Assembly: GCA_013298595.1 (NCBI GenBank)
Contig: JAAFIG010000063.1
Span: 1-8,288, forward strand
Reading direction: 5' to 3'
DNA length: 8,288 bases
DNA from: Deinococcales bacterium
GTDB taxonomy: Bacteria; Deinococcota; Deinococci; Deinococcales; JAAFIG01
The notes under the pieces are model-generated. The model saw only the letters and a list, made by a program, of their open reading frames with translations, ran no database searches and was not told where the DNA came from. The position numbers and the translations under genes were made by a program. Shown one piece after another: positions 1 to 5,672 of this stretch (position 1 is its first letter; each line of letters begins with the position of its first letter).

Positions 1-234
1 TTTTCAGATGGTAGTCAGCAACTTCTTGTACTGCAAGGTGGCTTTCGCGGTTGGTATAGTGCAGATATTAAGCCAGATGCGGCAAATCCGCTCAAAAACG
101 ATAGTTATCGTGTCTGGGGTGTGAATATCTCGGCACAAAAGCCATTGCAAAAACTCGAGTTACTTGAAACTCCTGAAGTCTGGAAGGGCTTACCAGCCAA
201 GCCAAAAGTGATTGCCTCAAGAACATTTAATTGA
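1..234 (+). CDS. C-terminal 77 residues of an unidentified protein
   Basis: The first frame is open from base 1 to a TGA at 232-234, so the gene starts before the window. The visible peptide begins FSDGSQQLLVLQGGFRGWYS and ends KPKVIASRTFN. It has alternating hydrophobic and polar residues with several aromatics (GGFRGWYSAD, SYRVWGVNIS), which looks like beta strands. No membrane segment or catalytic motif is visible. A CTCGAG site at 154-159 encodes Leu-Glu, as in neighbouring real genes. I do not recognise the family. It is called coding because the frame is open to the edge and its composition is protein-like. It converges on the kinase gene that ends at 415. Confidence 0.6.
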   Translation, partial: FSDGSQQLLVLQGGFRGWYSADIKPDAANPLKNDSYRVWGVNISAQKPLQKLELLETPEVWKGLPAKPKVIASRTFN

Positions 235-414
235 AAATCTTGTATTAGACAGCCTTTTTAACTTCAAATCATCAAAAGATAGGACAAGCGATGCCTCATC
301 AAGGTTTGTAAGTAATTTTTTGTCCTGAGTAGCTTTACTGTCTAGTAAAATTTGAAATATAAATTTCACGAAGTAAATATAATTGTGATTTATTTCACTT
401 ACTTATTATGTTAC
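235..414. other. AT-rich convergent intergenic region, no gene
   Basis: This 180-base gap lies between two genes that end towards each other. No ORF with a start and ribosome site is visible. It holds weak dyads only: AGGACAA at 281-287 with TTGTCCT at 320-326, a six-base hairpin TGAAAT-ATAA-ATTTCA near 352-367, and TGTGA-N6-TCACT at 384-399. One may help end transcription, but none has the G+C-rich stem plus T-run of a standard intrinsic terminator. Confidence 0.5.
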
Positions 415-1641
415 TCATACAATAGTAAAAACCCTTGTCTCTAGTGGTAACTTCATGGCAAAAACTGCACCTGCATCATTACGAGCTTCCATCACACCAC
501 CATGAGCTTCAACCACAGCCTTTGCAATTGCTAAACCCAAACCATGATGTGGTGTCCCAGTGCGTTCTCGAGCAGTATCACCTCGGTAAAAACGTTCAAA
601 AACCCGCTCAGGATGGGGGAGACCTCGTCCATTATCAGCTACTATTAAACACACAAACGCGGTTTCAAGCGTGGCACTGACCACCACTCGAGAAGCAGAA
701 CTGTGCTCCAAGGCATTTTCAAGTAAGTTGCGAATCACGCGTTCAAGCTGCATCGGATCGAGGTTTGCCTGAATTTCTTGCATGGGTGCAAGCATTAATG
801 CCACACCATTTTCAGATGCCCTATTTTCCAACGATGCTAAAATACTTTCGAGCCACGGTTTAATTTGTACTACGCGTTTCTCGAGTCTTAATGCTCCTGT
901 TTCGGCTGTTGAAAGGGTTCGTAAATCATTGACCATCCGAGAAATCAGACTGACTTCATTGAGTAATCTATCCAGCGTGGCATCATCTCGGAGACGAATT
1001 CCATCCTGCATTGCTTCGAGTTCAGCCCGCATGACCCCAAGTGGGTTGCGAAGATCGTGAGCAATATCGGCAACGACTTGTTGTCGCCAAGTTTCTTGTT
1101 GCTCGAGATGTTCAGAAAGCTGATTAAAAGCCAGACTAACGGTTTGTAATTCGTCTTTGGATTCGGGAATTGGGACACGAACACCACGTTCACCACTAGA
1201 AACTGCTTTGGCTGCTTTCTCGAGAGCAATAAGCGGTTGAGTTAAGCGCCGTGTGACTAAGGCAGCGGCAAAAGCTGCTAACAAAACCGCACCAATACCA
1301 CCCCAAAAAACTGTGCTGGTCATGTTGCGAAAAGCTTTTTGGGCTTGTAATTGCGCGTTGTTATTACCAAAAAAATTAAATGAAAAAGGATCCAGAAACG
1401 GATCATCTATTCGCACCCGCCGACCATCTGGTAATTCGATAATCCTCGAGACATCATTAGCGGCTTTTTGAATAGCTCTGATACTCAAAAAACCTGTGAA
1501 ACACACAGCTGCCAGAGCAACCAAAGCAAACCACATGGTTAATCGGCGGCGCAAACCAGATTTACGCCATGAACGCGACCTCGAGTATTCAAGTCGCGAA
1601 TAAGAAAGCATTTTTTGCTGCCAAAACTTGTGTTTTTGCAT
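415..1641 (-). CDS. Membrane sensor histidine kinase (HAMP-HisKA-HATPase_c)
   Basis: A 408-residue inner-membrane kinase that should autophosphorylate on histidine and pass the phosphate to the response regulator encoded just upstream. Segments in order: a basic N-terminus; membrane helix about 34-56; a short outside loop of about 55 residues; second helix about 111-130; HAMP about 130-183; HisKA with the H-box DIAHDLRNP (phospho-acceptor His195); then an ATPase domain with N-box LLENALEHS (305-313), G1 DNGRG (336-340), F-box VFERFYR (347-353) and G2 HGLGLAIA. All key residues are present. The ATG directly follows the regulator's TAA, with GAGGGG five bases before it inside the regulator gene, so the pair is translationally coupled. 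The overall form is that of BaeS/MprB-type envelope-stress kinases. The small sensor loop gives no clue to the signal. Confidence 0.93.
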   Translation of the reverse strand: MQKHKFWQQKMLSYSRLEYSRSRSWRKSGLRRRLTMWFALVALAAVCFTGFLSIRAIQKAANDVSRIIELPDGRRVRIDDPFLDPFSFNFFGNNNAQLQAQKAFRNMTSTVFWGGIGAVLLAAFAAALVTRRLTQPLIALEKAAKAVSSGERGVRVPIPESKDELQTVSLAFNQLSEHLEQQETWRQQVVADIAHDLRNPLGVMRAELEAMQDGIRLRDDATLDRLLNEVSLISRMVNDLRTLSTAETGALRLEKRVVQIKPWLESILASLENRASENGVALMLAPMQEIQANLDPMQLERVIRNLLENALEHSSASRVVVSATLETAFVCLIVADNGRGLPHPERVFERFYRGDTARERTGTPHHGLGLAIAKAVVEAHGGVMEARNDAGAVFAMKLPLETRVFTIV

Positions 1642-2316
1642 TTAAGCCCCTCGCAAACGATAACCCACACCACGCACTGTCTCGAGTAAATCGCCATGCA
1701 AGCCAAGTTTCTTACGAATGTTTTTAATATGCGCGTCCACCGTGCGCTCATCGGCGTATGAATCTGTGCCACCACTTTGCTCGAGTAACTCGGCACGCAA
1801 ACGCACTCGAGAAGGTTCTTTTGCCAGCAAACCTAACATACGTACTTCGGCAGTGGTCATCGGTACAGATTCACCAGCAACATGCACCTCGAACGAAGAA
1901 AGATTGACTTCAATAGCACCAACCCGTAAGGCTTGTGGTACAACAACAGCTCCTTGCACACGGCGTAATACCGCTTTGACTCGAGCCATGACTTCTCTGG
2001 GGCTATACGGTTTGACCACATAATCATCTGCGCCTAAACCAAGTCCGACCAATTTATCCACTTCGTCATCTCTGGCTGTCAGCATGATAATGGGTGTACT
2101 AGACTCAGCTCGAACCCGACGTGCCACCTCGAGACCATCCATTTCAGGCAACATCAAATCAAGTAAAATCAGATCAGGAGCTGCAGCACGCCACAATTCA
2201 AGTGCTCGAGTGCCAGTGCGAGCGCGTTCGGTCTTAAAACCTTCGCGGCGCACATATTCCTCGAGCACATCCGCTAAACGGGTTTCGTCTTCAACGATCA
2301 AAATAGTGCCAGACAT
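1642..2316 (-). CDS. OmpR/PhoB-family response regulator
   Basis: A 224-residue two-domain transcription factor. The receiver domain (about 4-115) has the acidic pair Glu9/Asp10, the phospho-acceptor Asp53 in LLDLMLPEMDG, Thr80 in IIMLTARDD and Lys102 in VVKPYSPREV. The C-terminal winged helix (about 125-222) has the family features, including ERTVDAHIKNIRKKL as recognition helix and the VRGVGYRL wing at the end. The cognate kinase starts on the next base after the stop. No Shine-Dalgarno precedes the ATG. Instead TATCAT ends six bases before it, consistent with a leaderless message. An ATG eight bases upstream is out of frame. Seven CTCGAG sites fall within 675 bases, the densest of any gene here. 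The targets are unknown, but the SHOCT gene upstream is a plausible one. Confidence 0.95.
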   Translation of the reverse strand: MSGTILIVEDETRLADVLEEYVRREGFKTERARTGTRALELWRAAAPDLILLDLMLPEMDGLEVARRVRAESSTPIIMLTARDDEVDKLVGLGLGADDYVVKPYSPREVMARVKAVLRRVQGAVVVPQALRVGAIEVNLSSFEVHVAGESVPMTTAEVRMLGLLAKEPSRVRLRAELLEQSGGTDSYADERTVDAHIKNIRKKLGLHGDLLETVRGVGYRLRGA

Positions 2317-2322
2317 AGGGGC

Positions 2323-2328
2323 ATGATA
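2323..2328 (-). promoter_or_regulatory. Possible -10 box of a leaderless response-regulator transcript
   Basis: On the minus strand TATCAT is followed by six bases and then the regulator's ATG, so transcription would begin at or next to the start codon. No TTGACA-like -35 lies at the right distance (TTCCCC there). The call rests on the spacing, on the absence of a ribosome site, and on the same arrangement at two other genes of this window. Confidence 0.4.
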
Positions 2329-2337
2329 AAGGATAGA

Positions 2338-2371
2338 GGAGGAAGGGGGAAGGTATTTCCCTTCCTTCCTC
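2338..2371 (-). terminator. GA/CT-rich hairpin between SHOCT gene and response regulator
   Basis: GAGGAA...GGAAGG (2339-2353, with a three-base GGG bulge) pairs with CCTTCCTTCCTC (2360-2371) around a six-base loop. Read on the minus strand it lies just after the SHOCT stop and ahead of the regulator's putative -10. No T-run follows, so it may be a weak terminator, an attenuator or an mRNA-stabilising stem. It suggests that the SHOCT gene and the two-component genes are at least partly uncoupled. Confidence 0.45.
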
Positions 2372-2377
2372 TGCTTT

Positions 2378-2803
2378 TCAAGCGCGAAGTGCGTTTTTAA
2401 TCATCTCGAAGGTCTCGAGACTGATTTCACCACTGGCTAGGCGTTGCCGTGCAATTTTAAGGGCAGGGTCGGATTCATTAGCAATTTCGAGTTGGGTTTT
2501 TAAGTCCTCGAATTGCTCTGGGGTAATCTCGGATTTAGCTAAACGCACACGGGCTGTCTCGAGGGCATCATCGGATTTCCATTTGTTACGAAATTCTTGT
2601 TTACCTTGTTGCCACATGGTTCGGAAATTCTCTCGACCACCACTCCATGCCATCGCTCGAGCGCGTCCACCATATTTAAATAACCGAAACGCCCAAAAAA
2701 TTGCAGCAATAATAAATACAAACCACAGCACTTTGAATAAACCTGCAAGAAAAAACCAACCAGGATCCACGAATTGCATACCATCACGAAAATTATGCCA
2801 CAT
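2378..2803 (-). CDS. Small membrane protein with two SHOCT motifs
   Basis: A 141-residue protein starting MWHNFRDGM. One membrane helix lies at about 16-41 (GWFFLAGLFKVLWFVFIIAA...), followed by a basic patch KYGGRARA and a charged linker. Two tandem SHOCT (short C-terminal) motifs follow: about 78-103 (DALETARVRLAKSEITPEQFEDLK) and 112-139 (DPALKIARQRLASGEISLETFEM). In the family these motifs are thought to aid oligomerisation. Translation could also start at a GTG three codons upstream (2810-2812). I prefer the ATG at 2801-2803 because AAGGAG ends eight bases before it, whereas that Shine-Dalgarno overlaps the GTG. The gene lies 61 bases ahead of the response regulator on the same strand, which suggests a functional link to the two-component system, perhaps as a sensor partner or target. 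That link is an inference. Confidence 0.88.
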   Translation of the reverse strand: MWHNFRDGMQFVDPGWFFLAGLFKVLWFVFIIAAIFWAFRLFKYGGRARAMAWSGGRENFRTMWQQGKQEFRNKWKSDDALETARVRLAKSEITPEQFEDLKTQLEIANESDPALKIARQRLASGEISLETFEMIKNALRA

Positions 2804-2909
2804 CAGAAACACTCCTTTTCACTCAAGCGAACCTGCTCGAGCGGTGAACGTATTGTGCAACGAAGCTGTGAAGTGAATTTGCTGCGATTATGAACCAAGC
2901 ATGAAGCGT

Positions 2910-2915
2910 TAAACT
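2910..2915 (+). promoter_or_regulatory. Possible -10 box of a leaderless nitroreductase transcript
   Basis: TAAACT is followed by six bases (AGGCTA) and then the ATG at 2922. No purine-rich ribosome site precedes the ATG. No good -35 is visible at 16-18 bases. The spacing is the same as at the response regulator. Confidence 0.4.
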
Positions 2916-2921
2916 AGGCTA

Positions 2922-3578
2922 ATGAAAACAACCAAGTACAAAGCGCTGGAATTTACTAGACTTGAGCCGTCTCTGATGCAATCTCGAGCCAAACACTTTG
3001 CTTTGCAAATGCAGCAACGTCGATCAGTAAGGTTTTATGCTAACGAAGATGTGCCACGAGAACTGATTGAACTAGCCATTCAAACAGCAAGCACAGCGCC
3101 AAGTGGTGCCCATAAACAACCGTGGACGTTTGTGGCAATTCGTAACCAAAACCTAAAAGAAAAAATTCGAGAAGCTGTCGAAGCTGAGGAACTCGAAACA
3201 TACACCAAACGAATGCCACAAGAATGGCGTGCTGCTCTCGAACCAATTGGTACTGACTATATCAAAGAACATATTACCGATGCTCCTTGGATCGTGATTT
3301 TGTTTAAACAAAAAACGGGTTTGAATGGCGAAAAACACTACTATGTGACCGAATCTGCCAGTATCGCTGCTGGTTTTTTTATTGCAGCACTGCATAACAT
3401 GGGTTTGGCAACATTAACCCACACGCCAAACCCAATGAAAATTCTAGCGCAACTACTCGAGCGTCCAAGTAACGAAGAAGCCATGTTGCTGTTTCCGATC
3501 GGGTATCCAAGAACTGATTGCCTCGTTCCAAATTTAACTCGCAAATTACTCGAGCAAGTTGCAGTATTTCATGAATAA
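2922..3578 (+). CDS. Nitroreductase-fold flavoenzyme, iodotyrosine deiodinase type
   Basis: A 218-residue FMN enzyme of the nitroreductase superfamily. The N-terminal RRSVRFY (33-39) and PSGAHKQPW (60-68) supply the phosphate- and flavin-binding contacts. GFFIAALHNMGLATLTHTPN (141-160) and FPIGYP (171-176) are typical of the subgroup containing iodotyrosine deiodinase. The active-site lid of that subgroup is present: Glu90 and Tyr94 in EELETYTKRM and Lys115 in GTDYIKE match the Glu/Tyr/Lys trio that holds the amino-acid part of the substrate in characterised deiodinases. A bacterium is unlikely to have iodotyrosine as its main substrate, so dehalogenation or reduction of other aromatics is possible. 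No signal peptide is seen, so it is cytoplasmic. It is divergent from the SHOCT gene, probably leaderless, and ends four bases from the pseudogene's stop on the other strand. Confidence 0.9.
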   Translation: MKTTKYKALEFTRLEPSLMQSRAKHFALQMQQRRSVRFYANEDVPRELIELAIQTASTAPSGAHKQPWTFVAIRNQNLKEKIREAVEAEELETYTKRMPQEWRAALEPIGTDYIKEHITDAPWIVILFKQKTGLNGEKHYYVTESASIAAGFFIAALHNMGLATLTHTPNPMKILAQLLERPSNEEAMLLFPIGYPRTDCLVPNLTRKLLEQVAVFHE

Positions 3579-3582
3579 ACCC

Positions 3583-4164
3583 TCAACGTGGTACGAGTTC
3601 AAATTGAGCCTCAAATGGCTCGAGCGTCCCTAAAGCGTACTGCATAGCTGCTTTAGAATTTAAACTTTTGGCTTGTGCTGCAAGACGCAGCAATTGCTCT
3701 TCCGTAAAAATAATGGTGCTTTGGCTTGAAGTAAACTGATTGGGTTCTAACTCGTCCAAATTAAAATCCAGTTCTGGTTGAGAGCGCCAAATGTTGGCAA
3801 TGGCGTTTAGCCGTAAGGCTTAGGCGATTTAACAAAAACATGCCAAGTTGTTTTCTGGCTGAAGCAAACCAAAAGTAAAGTGCTGAATAAACAATTTTTG
3901 CTGCTAATTGCGGTTGGGTCTGCACTGCCCACTCGAGGGCTAAACTGATGTTCTCAAATTCCAAAGCAAATGACGCAGATTTTTACGGACGGTGACAGAA
4001 TCCGAATCCTCAAAAAAAAGCAATGCCAATTGCTCTCGAGATACCCAATCGGCTTTGAACGCCAAATACGCCAGCAGTAAAAAACGCTTATCCGATAAGA
4101 AAACCACCTCGAGGTTATCGAGGTTGACCTTGGCAACACCAAGCAACTGCACAGAGGGAATCAT
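3583..4164 (-). pseudogene. Wreck of a SARP/MalT-like large transcriptional regulator
   Basis: Three pieces remain in order. Positions 4164-3943 encode MIPSVQLLGVAKVNL, then DKRFLLLAYLAF, WVSREQLALLFFEDSD and VRKNLRHLLW, the DNA-binding N-terminus of SARP-like activators; the frame then stops at 3940-3942. From about 3964 another frame reads LEFENISLALEWAVQTQPQL, which resembles the E-L-x-N-L-x-A-A-L-E-W-A segment normally found hundreds of residues later, after the ATPase; it stops at 3761. The original frame reopens at 3819 with ALRLNAIANIWRSQPEL and runs 78 residues to TGA at 3583-3585. Family members are usually about 900-1100 residues, so the transducer and ATPase domains are gone. A large internal deletion near 3955-3975 and a second lesion near 3820-3850 explain the layout. 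The upstream boundary is uncertain, because the first frame is open to a TTG at 4221. Convergent with the nitroreductase gene. Confidence 0.75.
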
Positions 4165-4238
4165 TGTCTGAGAGCATTCTAACTGCTTTTGGCAAATAGC
4201 GTCGCGCCGCCAAAAACCCAAAGCGAAACTCGAGCTAA

Positions 4239-4284
4239 AAGCTAAAAATCATCGTCTGATAAAAGCCTATTGGTTTTTTAGCTT
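4239..4284. repeat. Ten-base perfect inverted repeat, wide loop
   Basis: AAGCTAAAAA at 4239-4248 is the exact reverse complement of TTTTTAGCTT at 4275-4284, with a 26-base loop. Within the loop and right arm, AAAAGCC-TATT-GGTTTTT could form an alternative A/T-rich hairpin. It lies ahead of the pseudogene's start. The function is unknown; a protein-binding dyad or a weak terminator is possible. Confidence 0.45.
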
Positions 4285-4286
4285 CT

Positions 4287-4332
4287 CAACGTTGCACGGA
4301 AAATTTTTCATGCGACGTTGGTGCGACGCACC
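4287..4332. promoter_or_regulatory. Stacked dyads upstream of the exported-protein gene
   Basis: CAACGTTGCA (4287-4296) pairs with TGCGACGTTG (4311-4320) over ten bases with one mismatch, or a G-U pair in RNA. The second arm runs straight into GGTGCG-A-CGCACC (4320-4332), a perfect odd-length dyad. TGCGACG recurs at 4311 and 4322, that is 11 bases or one helical turn apart. It lies in the divergent gap between the wrecked regulator and the gene at 4398, about 65 bases before that gene. It could be an operator or an RNA structure. No strong promoter hexamers are evident. Confidence 0.4.
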
Positions 4333-4397
4333 ATTTTGCATACTCACCACATCGCTCGAGGAAAATAAAAATTAAAAACTCGAGTTTTGGAGGACAT

Positions 4398-4841
4398 ATG
4401 AAAAAATGGTTTTTAATCTTGGTTGCAGTTCTTGGATTCTCGAGTTTAGCTGGCGCACAAAAATTCTCGGTAGGTGGTGGTTTAACCAGCCAATTTCAAT
4501 ACGGTTTTGTTTTAGGAATTGGTCTTAACGTCGGGGTAGAAGATTTAGTGAAATTTGGTCAAGACTTTGGATTAGATGCTCGAGTTGACATCGAAGGTGC
4601 ATTTGCCGCAGGTGGTTTTTTCTTCGGCGCGAGTGCAGCCGTACTAGGTTCATATCAAATCACTGATCTCGATATTTACTTTGGACCTCGAATCACAATC
4701 GGTTCTGCCATCGGTTTTGGTGGCTTAATTGGTCTGCGTTACGACCTGACTAACAAAATCGGTTTATACGTCGAAACAAGACTTTTGTTTGTTCCAGCTT
4801 TCGATTACCAAGCTGCTATCGGCATTCGTTTCCTACTCTAA
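4398..4841 (+). CDS. Small exported beta-rich protein, probable outer-membrane barrel
   Basis: A 147-residue protein with a clear Sec signal peptide: MKKW, a hydrophobic stretch, and a likely signal peptidase I site after SLAGA (residue 20). The mature part is rich in Gly and aromatics and alternates polar and hydrophobic residues in strand-length runs: SVGGGLTSQFQYGFVLGIGL, LDIYFGPRITIGSAIGFGGL, GLYVETRLLFVPAF and AIGIRFLL. That pattern fits a small transmembrane beta barrel of about eight strands. The last residue is Leu rather than the Phe common in proteobacterial barrels. GGAGG lies four bases before the ATG. There is no family name I can assign. A hairpin containing CTCGAG follows the stop, so it may be transcribed alone or with the next gene 100 bases on. 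Confidence 0.82.
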   Translation: MKKWFLILVAVLGFSSLAGAQKFSVGGGLTSQFQYGFVLGIGLNVGVEDLVKFGQDFGLDARVDIEGAFAAGGFFFGASAAVLGSYQITDLDIYFGPRITIGSAIGFGGLIGLRYDLTNKIGLYVETRLLFVPAFDYQAAIGIRFLL

Positions 4842-4866
4842 AATAGCCCGCTCATTTTGATTGAAG

Positions 4867-4892
4867 AGGCTCGAGACCCCTAACTCGAGCCT
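4867..4892 (+). terminator. Hairpin built from two CTCGAG sites
   Basis: AGGCTCGAG (4867-4875) and CTCGAGCCT (4884-4892) form a perfect nine-base stem with loop ACCCCTAA, 25 bases after the exported-protein stop. TTGGATTC follows rather than a T-run. It is G+C-rich and well placed as a terminator or processing stem. It may also simply be two copies of the genome's iterated palindrome. Confidence 0.45.
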
Positions 4893-4941
4893 TGGATTCA
4901 AAAAGGTCTTTCGCCCTCTCTCGAGCTTCAAAGGAGTTCTT

Positions 4942-5241
4942 ATGTTCGCTAGAATCATCACCAGCCAAATGAAAGTCAGTCGTATTGATACCGCCGCCAG
5001 TATCTGGCAGAAATCCGCAACCGAGGACTTAAAACCAATGAATGGTTTCAAGGGCAGTTACGTGAACGCTGACCGAACAAGCGGTAAAACCGTTGTGGTG
5101 AGCTTCTGGGACACCGAAGCGGATGCCAAAGCAGTTAGCTCGAGTGGGACGTACCAAAAAATCTCTGAACTCCTCAAAGACCACATTGACGAAAGCGTAC
5201 CCCCTCAACTCGAGATTCTTGAGGTTGTAGCACACGTTTAA
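4942..5241 (+). CDS. Dimeric alpha/beta-barrel (ABM-like) small protein
   Basis: A 99-residue cytoplasmic protein beginning MFARIITSQMKVSRIDTAAS. The layout beta strand, helix (IWQKSATEDLKP), GFKGSYVNADRTSGKTVVVSFWDTEADAKA, C-terminal helix (YQKISELLKDHI) and closing strand PQLEILEVVAHV is typical of ferredoxin-like antibiotic-biosynthesis-monooxygenase relatives that dimerise into a barrel. Such proteins range from haem-degrading and quinol-forming monooxygenases to enzymes with no known reaction. I see no residue set that decides the reaction here. The frame is open upstream to about 4861, but AAGGAG five to six bases before the ATG at 4942 sets the start, and the N-terminus then matches the family. 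Confidence 0.85.
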   Translation: MFARIITSQMKVSRIDTAASIWQKSATEDLKPMNGFKGSYVNADRTSGKTVVVSFWDTEADAKAVSSSGTYQKISELLKDHIDESVPPQLEILEVVAHV

Positions 5242-5285
5242 CTCGTTTTTTCGCCTCGAGCCTTAACAAGGCAATAAAGCAGACT

Positions 5286-5351
5286 GGGCGATCACAAGGA
5301 TCGCCCCTACGTTAAAAATCATGTTCTGCAGGGGCGAACTTTATGTTCGCC
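5286..5351. repeat. REPIN-like pair of inverted palindromic repeats
   Basis: Hairpin one: GGGCGATC-ACAAG-GATCGCCC at 5286-5306, continuing CCTAC. Hairpin two: GGCGAAC-TTTAT-GTTCGCC at 5333-5351, preceded by GCAGG. The reverse complement of 5286-5310 aligns with 5328-5352 at about 19 of 25 positions. The stem changes are compensatory (GATC/GATC against GAAC/GTTC), so the structure is conserved. The two units face opposite ways across about 17 spacer bases, which is the REPIN layout. GTAGGGGCGA...TCGCCC hairpins are common dispersed repeats in many genomes. The element sits in the 192-base gap before the 59-residue gene; no transposase is in the window. Confidence 0.7.
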
Positions 5352-5433
5352 TTGCACGAAAGTCAGATGTTTTTCTTGCCAATCAACCGATTTTTCGCCT
5401 TGAGTCTTGAATTAAAAACCATTAAGGAGAACC

Positions 5434-5613
5434 ATGTTAGACAACCTCAACCTTGTTTTCCCAATTATTGAAAATCATGAAACCAGACTTGAGCCTGACA
5501 TGGCTCGAGAACAAACGGTACAACCGCATCCAGCCGAAGAAATCAGCCTTCAGACAAGCTATTGGGAACAAGATATAGCCCATTATTTCTTGGTGCAATT
5601 CGGTACGTTTTGA
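5434..5613 (+). CDS. Small protein of 59 residues, unknown function
   Basis: ATG at 5434 is preceded by AAGGAG four bases upstream, as good a ribosome site as any in the window. The frame runs MLDNLNLVFPIIENHETRLE... to ...DIAHYFLVQFGTF and TGA at 5611-5613. The protein is acidic (many Glu/Asp), with no signal peptide, cysteine or membrane helix. The C-terminus is hydrophobic and aromatic. It contains one CTCGAG. It lies 59 bases before the protease gene on the same strand. I do not recognise it. A small regulatory peptide or a partner of the protease is possible but unsupported. It could also be a remnant, although the strong ribosome site argues for expression. Confidence 0.5.
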   Translation: MLDNLNLVFPIIENHETRLEPDMAREQTVQPHPAEEISLQTSYWEQDIAHYFLVQFGTF

Positions 5614-5672
5614 CAATCCTGCGACCTTTTAACTCGAGAACTCCAAACTCGAGGCTGCACCAAAAGGAAACC

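Noticed and set aside
281-326. AGGACAA / TTGTCCT inverted repeat as terminator of the first gene
   Set aside because: Seven-base arms with a 32-base loop are weak and easily due to chance; no G+C-rich stem.
384-399. TGTGA-N6-TCACT, resembling a CRP/FNR-family binding site
   Set aside because: It lies between the 3' ends of two convergent genes in very AT-rich DNA, has an imperfect second half, and has no promoter to control.
404-420. TTATGTTACTCATA, vaguely like a radiation-response palindrome of Deinococcus
   Set aside because: Poor symmetry, and it overlaps the end of the kinase gene rather than preceding any gene.
435-1060. Plus-strand open frames opposite the kinase gene
   Set aside because: They lie antisense to a full kinase with all motifs, and their translations have no family features.
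415-4397. Possibility of a new defence or toxin-antitoxin system
   Set aside because: All genes here fit two-component, membrane, flavoenzyme or decayed-regulator families; no nuclease, reverse transcriptase, toxin pair or array is visible.
4861-4941. N-terminal extension of the ABM-like protein
   Set aside because: It would include the CTCGAG hairpin as coding sequence, and the ATG at 4942 has a strong AAGGAG.
5260-5272. GCCTT-AAC-AAGGC mini-hairpin as terminator of the ABM-like gene
   Set aside because: Five pairs with a three-base loop and no T-run is too weak to call.
5562-5672. 37-codon N-terminal extension of the protease
   Set aside because: It overlaps the 59-residue gene and lacks a ribosome site, while the internal ATG at 5673 has both a ribosome site and a lipoprotein signal peptide.
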